Under the pieces are notes generated by a model. It was not told where the DNA came from, did not search any database, and saw only the letters and a program-made list of their open reading frames with translations. From an uncultured Collinsella sp. (GTDB taxonomy: Bacteria; Actinomycetota; Coriobacteriia; Coriobacteriales; Coriobacteriaceae), in assembly GCA_902490095.1 (NCBI GenBank), contig CABUCQ010000042.1, positions 1 through 16,253 of the forward strand: DNA of 16,253 nt, given 5' to 3'. Below are positions 1 through 6,529 of the stretch, piece by piece. A program made the position numbers and the translations under genes. How positions within the stretch are numbered: the stretch's first letter is position 1; each line of letters starts with the position of its first letter.

Positions 1-830
1 CGGGCTATTGGACGGGTCTGGGCAAGTCGTGGGGCAAGTACTGCTGGCTGCATTCCGGCCACGGCACCATGACGCTGCAGTCGGGTATCGCCAACTCGTG
101 CGACCCCGTCTTCTATGACATGGGCAAGGCATTCTTTTATGACGAGCAACATCCCGAGGGCCTGCAGGAGGTCTTTCGTCGCTGGGGCCTAGGCAAGACC
201 TGCGGTATCGATCTGCCGAGTGAGGGCGCGGGCCGTATTCCCGATGCCGAGTGGAAAGAGTCGTACTTCACCGACGCCTCTGCCGAGGACCGCAAGTGGA
301 ATGCCGGCGATATGACCAACATTGCTATCGGTCAGGGTGACATCCTGGTGACGCCCCTGCAGATGGCGTGTGCCTATATGGGTCTTGCCAACGGCGGCAA
401 ACAGTACGTGCCTCACGTGTTTTTGTCTGCCGTGTCGCGCGATGGCGACGGCGATGCCTATAAGTACAACGGCAAGGGCAAGAAGAAGCGCTTGGTGGCC
501 AAGATCAACAGCGATTCGGATTTGGCTCTTGTTCGCAACGGCATGCACGACGTGATTTACACGGCATCGACGTCCCTGGCGGCGCACTTTGGCACCCTGA
601 CGCCGCAGGTATACGGCAAGTCGGGCACGGGCGAGAAAAGCGGCGAGGACGAATACGCGTGGTTCTGCGCCTATGCACCGGCCGATGACCCCAAGTATGT
701 CATCGCTACTGTCCTGGAGCAGGGCGGCGGCGGCTCAGATACCGCGATGCATGTCGTGCGCGACGTGCTCGGCGTGATTTATGACGAGCCCGATACCTCT
801 TCGGCTTCGGGCGATTCTTCGGTTCGATAG
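1..830 (+). CDS. mrdA: Penicillin-binding protein 2 (class B transpeptidase), 3' part only
   Basis: This D,D-transpeptidase crosslinks peptidoglycan during cell elongation. Only the C-terminal half is in the window: the frame is already open at base 3 and ends at TAG 828-830, so the catalytic SxxK motif and the membrane anchor lie upstream. The second active-site motif is visible as SCD (bases 96-104), in the context HSGHG...SCDPVFYDMG typical of PBP2. The third (KTG-type) motif is KSGTGE from base 618. Between them is the PBP2-like stretch WNAGDMTNIAIGQG...TPLQ. The ATG at 69 is internal, not a start. The protein ends in a short Ser/Asp-rich tail. The stop codon overlaps the rodA Shine-Dalgarno sequence, and rodA is its usual partner. 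The family call is firm; PBP2 rather than another class B PBP is favoured by SCD and the neighbour. Confidence 0.93.
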   Translation, partial: GYWTGLGKSWGKYCWLHSGHGTMTLQSGIANSCDPVFYDMGKAFFYDEQHPEGLQEVFRRWGLGKTCGIDLPSEGAGRIPDAEWKESYFTDASAEDRKWNAGDMTNIAIGQGDILVTPLQMACAYMGLANGGKQYVPHVFLSAVSRDGDGDAYKYNGKGKKKRLVAKINSDSDLALVRNGMHDVIYTASTSLAAHFGTLTPQVYGKSGTGEKSGEDEYAWFCAYAPADDPKYVIATVLEQGGGGSDTAMHVVRDVLGVIYDEPDTSSASGDSSVR

Positions 831-839
831 GAGGTTGCG

Positions 840-2066
840 ATGGATTTTTCTCCGGCGGATCTGTTCCGTTCAACCAAGACCGGCTCTCGCAGCAGCCTGG
901 ACCGTGTCAACAAGCAACTTTCGGCCTCGCGCGGCACGTTTCGCCAAAAGGTGCATATCGGTGTGCTCGTGGCTACTGTGGCGCTCGTCGCCTACGGTGC
1001 CATCATTATCTGGTCGGCTTCGCAGTTTAAGGCCGATGCTTCGTTCTCGCGCCATTTGCTGGGAATTGGTATCGGCACGGTGCTGGCGGTGCTGGTCTGG
1101 CGCTCCGACCTGCGCGGTATTTCCAATTTCTCGACGGCGTTGCTCGTCATCGACCTGATCGTGATCCTCTCGCCCAAGATTCCGGGTCTGTCCTATACGG
1201 GCGGTCTGGGCATGACGGGCTGGATCAAGATTCCCGGTATCGGCTTGACATTCCAGCCCGTTGAGCTTGCCAAGCTCATCACCATCTTCTTTATTGCTAC
1301 GCTTGGCTCGCAGTATAACGGCCGCATCGATACCGTTCGCGACTACGTCAAGCTTTGCGGCATGCTGTCCATTCCGTTTTTGGCCGTCGTTGCCATGGGC
1401 GACCTGGGCTCGGGCCTGGTCGTGCTGGTTTCGGGCGCCATCGTCATTTGTATGAGCGGTGCACGCCGCGAATGGGTGCTGTCGACCCTGGCCCTGCTCG
1501 TGGGCCTGGTGGCCCTCGTCCTGGCGCTCGATTCGGTCTTTGATTCGCTGCTCGGCCACGATGTGCTCATCAAGCAGTATCAGATGAACCGTCTGACGGT
1601 CTTTATCGACCCCGATAATGCCGATTCGGACGATGCCTACAACCTGCAGCAGTCGCTTATCGCCGTTGGCTCGGGCGGCTTCTTTGGTAAGGGTTTGGGC
1701 CATGCGACGCAGTCGGCCGGCGGCTTTCTGCCTGAGTTCCATACCGACTTCGTCTTCGCCTTTTTGTCCGAGACCTTTGGCTTCTGCGGCTCCTTTTTGC
1801 TGCTGTGCTTGTACGTGCTGCTCATCTTCTCGACGATCCGCGTTGCCTTTAAGTGCGAGTCTCTGTTTTTGCGTCTTTCGTGTGTTGGCATCGTTGGCAT
1901 GTGGGCGTTCCAGACCTTCGAAAACATCGGCATGTGCATCGGCATGATGCCGATTACCGGTATTCCGCTACCGTTTATTAGCTTCGGTTCGTCTTCGATG
2001 ATGATTCAGCTGCTGACGGTGGGTATCGTACAATCCATATGGCGGCATCGTTCGGGCGCCGCGTAA
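840..2066 (+). CDS. rodA: RodA, SEDS-family peptidoglycan glycosyltransferase
   Basis: This polytopic membrane protein polymerises lipid II into glycan strands together with its class B PBP. The 408 residues match the family length. An N-terminal cytoplasmic stretch of about 35 residues precedes the first membrane helix (VLVATVALVAYGAIIIW). Family landmarks are GDLGSGLVVLVSG in the middle, YNLQQSLIAVGSGGFFGKG in the extracytoplasmic region, PEFHTDFVFA with the expected catalytic Asp at about residue 303, and PITGIPLPFISFGSSSM near the C-terminus. The ATG at 840 is set by AGGAGG at 829-834 with 5-base spacing, and this SD overlaps the mrdA stop, so translation is probably coupled. It could be annotated generically as FtsW/RodA/SpoVE; the adjacent PBP2 argues for RodA. 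Confidence 0.94.
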   Translation: MDFSPADLFRSTKTGSRSSLDRVNKQLSASRGTFRQKVHIGVLVATVALVAYGAIIIWSASQFKADASFSRHLLGIGIGTVLAVLVWRSDLRGISNFSTALLVIDLIVILSPKIPGLSYTGGLGMTGWIKIPGIGLTFQPVELAKLITIFFIATLGSQYNGRIDTVRDYVKLCGMLSIPFLAVVAMGDLGSGLVVLVSGAIVICMSGARREWVLSTLALLVGLVALVLALDSVFDSLLGHDVLIKQYQMNRLTVFIDPDNADSDDAYNLQQSLIAVGSGGFFGKGLGHATQSAGGFLPEFHTDFVFAFLSETFGFCGSFLLLCLYVLLIFSTIRVAFKCESLFLRLSCVGIVGMWAFQTFENIGMCIGMMPITGIPLPFISFGSSSMMIQLLTVGIVQSIWRHRSGAA

Positions 2067-2084
2067 CCGCTGGAGGGGTTTGCT

Positions 2085-3014
2085 ATGAAAATTCCCGTAG
2101 ATAAGCTGACCCGCGCTTTTAAGATGGGCGCGTCCGTTAAGAAGGATTCCGATACGCCGGTGCGCGTCTCGGTCTATCTGGATTCGTCCGCCTCGCGCTT
2201 TCTAGCCGAGGCGGTGCGTGACGCCTTTGTGCCGCAGACGACCTCGGGCATTGTGCGCGTCGAGCGTCTGGGGGAGGAGCGAATTGCTCCAAAGACCGAT
2301 ACCGATGTGGTGCTGGTGCTCTCGTGTGGTTCCGACCGCTTGGAGAGTGCCGTGCAGGAGCTCGTGATCGCCGGCGCGCCCGTGTGCGTGCTTGCCGAGT
2401 CTGCTGTGGAGGTGCCGTTTATCGAGGAGTCCACGCCCATGCTCGGCGTGGTAGCGGCAACCGATAAGACGTATCTGCTCGAGACGCTTGCCCGCTGGAT
2501 TCTCGATCGCACCGACAAGGAAACGGCTTTTGCGGCGAACTTTGCCTTCATGCGCATCGCGGCGGCCAATCGTATCATCACCTCGTGCGCGCTCACCAAT
2601 ATGGCGACCGGTGCGCTGGTGTTTTTGCCGGGCGCCGATTATCCCGTTATGGCGCTGGCGCAGGTGGGCATGCTCTTTGAGCTCGCTGCCGTCTTTGGAC
2701 GCGGCATTAAGCCCGAGCGCGGCTACGAGGTCGCGGGCGTGCTTGCCGGCGGTCTTGTGATCCGCGCGGTCACCCGCGCGCTCGTCAAGCAGACGCCGCA
2801 TATTGGGTTTGCCGTCAAGGCGCTCACTGCTGCCGCGGGCACCTATGGCATGGGCCGTGCGCTCGTTTCGCTCTACGAGCGCGATGTCGACTACAGCCGT
2901 GCCAACGAGGTGGTCACTGCCACGTTCTCCCGCGTTCGCGATCTGGTGACCACGGTCGCGGGCGCTACCCGTCCTATGGCGTCCTATCAGGACGCATCAG
3001 ATCTCGCTGCTTAG
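2085..3014 (+). CDS. DUF697-like membrane-associated protein with a degenerate Rossmann/GTPase-like N-terminus
   Basis: I do not recognise a characterised homologue of this 309-residue protein. Residues about 25-105 look like an alpha/beta fold, with strands VRVSVYL (26-32), DVVLVL (74-79) and APVCVLA (98-104), but no P-loop, DxxG or NKxD motif. Residues about 150-285 are Ala-rich and hydrophobic and carry the pattern FLPGADYPVMALAQVGML followed by a helical hairpin region and KQTPHIGF...AAGTYGMGRAL, which resembles DUF697 domains found after Era-like GTPase domains. The ATG is supported by GGAGGGG at 2072-2078 with 6-base spacing. It sits 18 bases after rodA and 10 bases before the radical SAM gene, so it is cotranscribed. 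Membrane association is inferred and the function is unknown. Confidence 0.8.
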   Translation: MKIPVDKLTRAFKMGASVKKDSDTPVRVSVYLDSSASRFLAEAVRDAFVPQTTSGIVRVERLGEERIAPKTDTDVVLVLSCGSDRLESAVQELVIAGAPVCVLAESAVEVPFIEESTPMLGVVAATDKTYLLETLARWILDRTDKETAFAANFAFMRIAAANRIITSCALTNMATGALVFLPGADYPVMALAQVGMLFELAAVFGRGIKPERGYEVAGVLAGGLVIRAVTRALVKQTPHIGFAVKALTAAAGTYGMGRALVSLYERDVDYSRANEVVTATFSRVRDLVTTVAGATRPMASYQDASDLAA

Positions 3015-3024
3015 GGGTTTTCCG

Positions 3025-4902
3025 TTGCGCGTTGCATACCAAGATTGTTTTCATTTAATTGAGCCGTTGCTCGCCAAGGTCGAGAAGCCGAGTCGCTATA
3101 TCGATCACGAGTGGGGTACGCTTTCCAAGGCCGATGCCGACTACCGTTGCTGCCTGATCTATCCGGATGTGTACGAGGTCGGTCTGCCCAACCAGGGTAT
3201 CGCCATCCTCTACAACATCCTTAACCAGGCCGAGGGCATCTCCTGCGAGCGTGGCTATGTGCCGTGGCCCGATATGGGTGACGCCATGCGCGAGGCGGGC
3301 ATTCCGCTGCTCTCGCTCGAGGGTGCAGCGCCGGTCGCTTCGTTTGATATCGTCGGTCTGCATGTGCCGCACGAGATGGCGGTGACGAACTTTCTCGAGG
3401 CACTCGACCTCGCTGGCATTCCACTGTTGGCGGCCGACCGAGGCGAAGACGACCCCATCATCATCGCCGGCGGCCCCTCGGTGTACAACCCCGAGCCGTA
3501 TGCGGCCTTCTTCGATGTTATCCTCATCGGCGAGGGCGAGGAGTCGCTGCTCGAGACCTGCCAGCTGCATCGCCGCCTGCGTGACGAAGGAGTCCCGCGC
3601 GCGCAGATTGTCGAGCAGCTTGCATCCATTGCCGGCAACTACGTGCCGTCGCTCTATGAGGTTCGTCACGACGAGCCCTGCTCGCCGCATGGCTACACCG
3701 TGCCGCGTGAGGGCAAGGATGCGCCGACCGTGGTCTACAAGCGCGTCGTCGAGGATTTCGGCGCCACGAATCCGCTGTCGCAGTCGTGCGTGCCCTATGC
3801 GCAGCTTGTCCACGACCGCCTGTCTATCGAGATCCTGCGCGGCTGCGCCCGCGGCTGTCGTTTTTGCCAGGCTGGCATGACGTATCGTCCGGTGCGCGAG
3901 CGCTCGGCCGACCAGATCGTCTCGTCGGTGATTCAGGGTCTGGAAAAGACCGGCTATGACGAGGTGTCGCTGACCTCGCTCTCCACGACCGACCACTCCT
4001 GCATTCGCGACGTGCTCGGCAGGCTCAACCGTCGCCTGGAGGATACGGGTATTCGCGTGTCTATTCCGTCGCAGCGCCTGGATTCGTTTGGCGTGGATAT
4101 GGCCGAGTCGGTCGCCGGCGAGAAGAAGGGCGGCCTGACGTTCGCGCCCGAGGCCGGCAGCCAGCGCATGCGCGACATCATTAACAAGAACGTGACCGAG
4201 GAGGACCTGGACCGTGCGGCCAAGGCGGCCTTCGAGGCCGGCTGGAACCGCATGAAGCTCTACTTTATGATGGGCCTTCCCGGCGAGCGCGATGAGGACA
4301 TCGTGGCCATCGCCAATCTGGCCGATCACGTGCTCGAGCTCGGCCGCTCCGTGGTTCCCAAGGCGCGCCGCGGCTCCATCTCGGTATCCATCTCGGTGTC
4401 GGTGTTTATCCCCAAGGCCGCCACGCCGTTCCAATGGTGCCCGCAGCTCGATTACGACGACGTCAAGCGTCGCCAAAAGCTGCTCATCACGAGCGTGCGC
4501 AACCGCGCCGTACGCGTGCACTACCACGATGCCGAGACCTCGCTCGTCGAGGCCGCACTGTCCCGCGCCGGTCGCGACATGACGCCGGTCATCATCGACG
4601 CCTGGCGTGCGGGCTCGCGTTTTGACGCCTGGGTGGAGCATTTTTCGCTCGACAACTGGAAGTCGGCCGCGGCCAAAAACGGCATCGACCTCAACGAGCT
4701 CGTGCACCTGCCCTACGAACTGGACTGGCGCCTGCCCTGGGAGCACGTGAGCCCCGGCTGCTCGCGCGGCTTCCTCGAGCGCGAATACCGCCGCTCGTTG
4801 GAGGGCGTCACGACCCCCGACTGCACCCGCACGTCGTGCACCGGCTGCGGAATCTGCCCCACGCTCCATGCCAAGAACGTATTGGTGGGTGATCGCGCAT
4901 GA
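3025..4902 (+). CDS. B12-binding-like radical SAM protein (TIGR03960-like)
   Basis: This 625-residue radical SAM enzyme has an unknown substrate. The N-terminal third has a cobalamin-binding-like fold (YPDVYEVGLPNQGIAILYNI, IIIAGGPSVYNPEPYAAFFD, LIGEGEE). The radical SAM [4Fe-4S] motif CxxxCxxC is C274-C278-C281 in EILRGCARGCRFCQAG. The family string FIPKAATPFQW follows the barrel. A C-terminal cluster C600-x4-C605-x2-C608-x2-C611 could bind a second Fe-S cluster. The TTG at 3025 is chosen because AGGGG at 3013-3017 lies 7 bases upstream and the protein then begins as the family does, just before ...PSRYIDHEW. The next gene overlaps its stop by ATGA, so the two products are probably made together. 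Family assignment is by recognised sequence pattern only. Confidence 0.9.
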   Translation: MRVAYQDCFHLIEPLLAKVEKPSRYIDHEWGTLSKADADYRCCLIYPDVYEVGLPNQGIAILYNILNQAEGISCERGYVPWPDMGDAMREAGIPLLSLEGAAPVASFDIVGLHVPHEMAVTNFLEALDLAGIPLLAADRGEDDPIIIAGGPSVYNPEPYAAFFDVILIGEGEESLLETCQLHRRLRDEGVPRAQIVEQLASIAGNYVPSLYEVRHDEPCSPHGYTVPREGKDAPTVVYKRVVEDFGATNPLSQSCVPYAQLVHDRLSIEILRGCARGCRFCQAGMTYRPVRERSADQIVSSVIQGLEKTGYDEVSLTSLSTTDHSCIRDVLGRLNRRLEDTGIRVSIPSQRLDSFGVDMAESVAGEKKGGLTFAPEAGSQRMRDIINKNVTEEDLDRAAKAAFEAGWNRMKLYFMMGLPGERDEDIVAIANLADHVLELGRSVVPKARRGSISVSISVSVFIPKAATPFQWCPQLDYDDVKRRQKLLITSVRNRAVRVHYHDAETSLVEAALSRAGRDMTPVIIDAWRAGSRFDAWVEHFSLDNWKSAAAKNGIDLNELVHLPYELDWRLPWEHVSPGCSRGFLEREYRRSLEGVTTPDCTRTSCTGCGICPTLHAKNVLVGDRA

Positions 4903-5711
4903 GTGAGCGCCTGACCGACAACCCCACGCTCTTTAGACTTCGTGTTCGCTATGGCAAGCGCGATCGCCTTAAGTACCTGGGCCATCTCGAAGTGATCCAT
5001 ACCATTGAGCGCATCGTGCGCCGTGCGGGACTTCCCTATGCCGTCACGCAGGGCTTCTCTCCGCACATGCGCGTGGGCTTCTCTTCGGCGCTACCGGTTG
5101 GTACGTCGTCGACCTGCGAGTGGTATGACCTGTTTATGACCGAGTTCGTGGCGCTCGACGAGGCGTTTGAGCGCCTGGCTGCGGCGTCTCCGGCCGATCT
5201 GGCGCCCATCGAGGCGGCGTACATCGACGTGCGCACGCCGGCATTGACGGCGCAGCTCACGCGCCTGTCGTATCGCATCGATTTACACCTGGATCCCGAG
5301 GCGCCCGTAAGCGCCGACGAGGTGCGTCGTGCGATCGACACGCTGCGCGCGGATCATGGCATCGACTACGCGCGCGGCAAAAAGAGCAAGCGCTTGGATT
5401 TGGATCACACGCTCGTTGGCTATGAGCTCACGGCGGGGGAGCGCCCGGACCATTTGGTTCTCATGCTCGACACCCATGCCGACAACGAGGGCTCTATGCG
5501 TCCGGAAATTATGCTTTCTGCTGCTGATGTTTTGTTGCAGGGCTTGACCCCGGGCGTGGATGCACCTATTGTTTCCACCGGTATGCAAGACCTCGTGACC
5601 ATCTGCTCCTACGATGTCGAGCGTCAGAATCAAGCATGCGAGGACGACGAGGGCCGACTCGTCAGCCCCATACCTGTGCGAACTTGTGGATTTGCTCCAC
5701 ATACTCGTTGA
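4899..5711 (+). CDS. DUF2344 radical-SAM-linked protein (TIGR03936-like)
   Basis: This 270-residue protein belongs to the family that accompanies, or is fused to, the preceding radical SAM enzyme; its biochemical role is unknown. The N-terminal signature is clear: RVRYGKRDRLKYLGHLEV, then RRAGLPYAVTQGFSPHMRVG and SALPVGTSSTCEWYDL, matching the usual pattern of K-x-lrflgHLD, S-x-GF-x-P and aLPvG-x-S-x-E. The ATG start lies inside the stop of the upstream gene (ATGA, 4-base overlap), implying translational coupling and probably a fixed ratio of the two proteins. The TGA stop at 5709-5711 forms part of the -35 box of the rplU promoter. In many genomes this gene pair sits next to the RNase E/G and L21/L27 genes, which hints at an RNA- or ribosome-related role; that is inference. 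Confidence 0.88.
   Translation: MSERLTDNPTLFRLRVRYGKRDRLKYLGHLEVIHTIERIVRRAGLPYAVTQGFSPHMRVGFSSALPVGTSSTCEWYDLFMTEFVALDEAFERLAAASPADLAPIEAAYIDVRTPALTAQLTRLSYRIDLHLDPEAPVSADEVRRAIDTLRADHGIDYARGKKSKRLDLDHTLVGYELTAGERPDHLVLMLDTHADNEGSMRPEIMLSAADVLLQGLTPGVDAPIVSTGMQDLVTICSYDVERQNQACEDDEGRLVSPIPVRTCGFAPHTR
5685..5701 (+). other. Stem-loop at the 3' end of the DUF2344 gene
   Basis: A perfect 6-base inverted repeat, TGTGGA and TCCACA with a 5-base loop (TTTGC), lies in the last codons of the DUF2344 gene. It is immediately upstream of the rplU promoter. No U-tract follows, so it is not an intrinsic terminator. It could stabilise the 3' end of the upstream transcript or be coincidental. Confidence 0.3.
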
Positions 5712-5736
5712 CGGGGGTATTTTCGCCTGCTACTAT
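5708..5736 (+). promoter_or_regulatory. Sigma-70-type promoter of rplU-rpmA
   Basis: The -35 box is TTGACG (5708-5713) and the -10 box is TACTAT (5731-5736), with an ideal 17-base spacer, giving a predicted start near 5743. The -35 box contains the TGA stop codon of the upstream gene. The resulting 5' leader is about 35 bases, too short for an elaborate riboswitch. This is the best promoter match in the window. Confidence 0.75.
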
Positions 5737-5778
5737 ATTCGGCTGTTGCACTAACTGATGCATGAAGGGCAAGTAAAC

Positions 5779-6153
5779 ATGTACGCAATCGTTAACACGG
5801 GCGGCAAGCAGTACAAGGTCGCCACCGACGATGTCATCACCGTCGAGAAGATCGAGGGCAATGAGGGCGACAAGGTCACCCTGCCGGTTATCTTCCTCAA
5901 CGATGGTAAGAAGATCGTCACCGATCCCGACAAGCTGGCCAAGGCCAAGGTTACCGCTCAGATCGTTGAGCAGTTCAAGGGCGAGAAGCAGCTGGTCTTC
6001 AAGTTCCACAAGCGTAAGCGCTATCGTCGTCTGAAGGGTCACCGTCAGCAGCTCACCAAGCTGAAGATCGTGAAGGTTCAGGCTACCTCCCGCGCCAAGA
6101 AGGCTGTCAAGGCAGAGGCTGAGGCTGTTGCCGAGGCTCCCGTCGCCGAGTAG
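5779..6153 (+). CDS. rplU: Large ribosomal subunit protein bL21
   Basis: L21 is a structural protein of the 50S subunit that binds 23S rRNA. The 124 residues begin MYAIVNTGGKQYKV, the canonical L21 start, and include FHKRKRYRRLKGHRQQLTKLKI, the basic rRNA-binding C-terminal part. The ATG at 5779 is preferred over the in-frame ATG at 5758 because it matches the family N-terminus and has GAAGGG at 5764-5769 with a 9-base spacer. The protein is about 20 residues longer than a typical L21, the excess being an Ala/Glu/Val-rich tail after residue 105. rpmA follows after 33 bases in the same transcript, the conserved L21-L27 order. Confidence 0.96.
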   Translation: MYAIVNTGGKQYKVATDDVITVEKIEGNEGDKVTLPVIFLNDGKKIVTDPDKLAKAKVTAQIVEQFKGEKQLVFKFHKRKRYRRLKGHRQQLTKLKIVKVQATSRAKKAVKAEAEAVAEAPVAE

Positions 6154-6186
6154 ATTACACTCGTAACGAAAGAGTAGGTATACACA

Positions 6187-6444
6187 ATGGCACACAAAAA
6201 AGGACTCGGTTCCTCCCGTAATGGCCGTGACTCCCGCGGTCAGCGCCTTGGCACGAAGCGCTATGCCGGCCAGACGGTAACCACGGGCACGATTCTCGTC
6301 CGTCAGCACGGCACGCACATCCACCCGGGTGAGAACGTTGGCCGTGGTAAGGACGACACGCTGTTCGCGCTGGTCGACGGTACCGTTGAGTTCCACAAGG
6401 GTATCAAGCACAGGGTCAGCGTACGCCCGCTCGCGAACGCGTAA
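6187..6444 (+). CDS. rpmA: Large ribosomal subunit protein bL27
   Basis: L27 sits near the peptidyl-transferase centre of the 50S subunit, where its N-terminus contacts tRNA. The 85 residues begin MAHKKGLGSSRNGRDS and include QRLGTKRYAGQ, ILVRQHGTHIHPGENVG and the DDTLFAL block, all diagnostic. The mature N-terminus follows the initiator Met directly, so there is no cleavable extension of the kind processed by Prp protease in Firmicutes, and no prp-like gene lies between rplU and rpmA. The SD is weak (AGAGTAGG region). A strong terminator follows 25 bases after the stop. Confidence 0.97.
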   Translation: MAHKKGLGSSRNGRDSRGQRLGTKRYAGQTVTTGTILVRQHGTHIHPGENVGRGKDDTLFALVDGTVEFHKGIKHRVSVRPLANA

Positions 6445-6469
6445 TTCACCCTTCATAGAGCACATATGT

Positions 6470-6513
6470 GGGAGGCACTTGAGTTTTAGGATTCAAGGGT
6501 CTCCCTCTTTTTT
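6470..6513 (+). terminator. Intrinsic terminator/attenuator between rpmA and obgE
   Basis: The arms 6470-6483 and 6492-6505 pair over 14 positions with one mismatch (A/G) and two G-U pairs, around an 8-base loop (TTTTAGGA). The tail is TCTTTTTT (6506-6513). The obgE Shine-Dalgarno begins at 6516, and I found no good promoter between this hairpin and obgE. Some transcripts must therefore read through unless obgE has a non-canonical promoter. Confidence 0.85.
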
Positions 6514-6515
6514 GT

Positions 6516-6521
6516 AGGAGG
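6516..6521 (+). promoter_or_regulatory. Ribosome-binding site that fixes the obgE TTG start
   Basis: AGGAGG lies 8 bases before TTG 6530. It supports the unusual TTG start and lies 3 bases after the terminator U-tract, so terminator folding and ribosome access may influence each other. Confidence 0.75.
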
Positions 6522-6529
6522 CGATTCTG

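Noticed and set aside
870..1742. Antisense open frame opposite rodA
   Set aside because: The + strand encodes an unambiguous SEDS protein; the antisense translation is hydrophilic low-complexity text without motifs.
3055..4869. Long antisense open frame of 604 codons opposite the radical SAM gene
   Set aside because: The + strand protein has clear family motifs including the CxxxCxxC; the antisense product has none and is explained by codon bias.
6461..6470. CACATATGTG palindrome before the rpmA terminator
   Set aside because: A 10-base perfect palindrome is expected many times by chance in 16 kb, and it is not positioned over a promoter.
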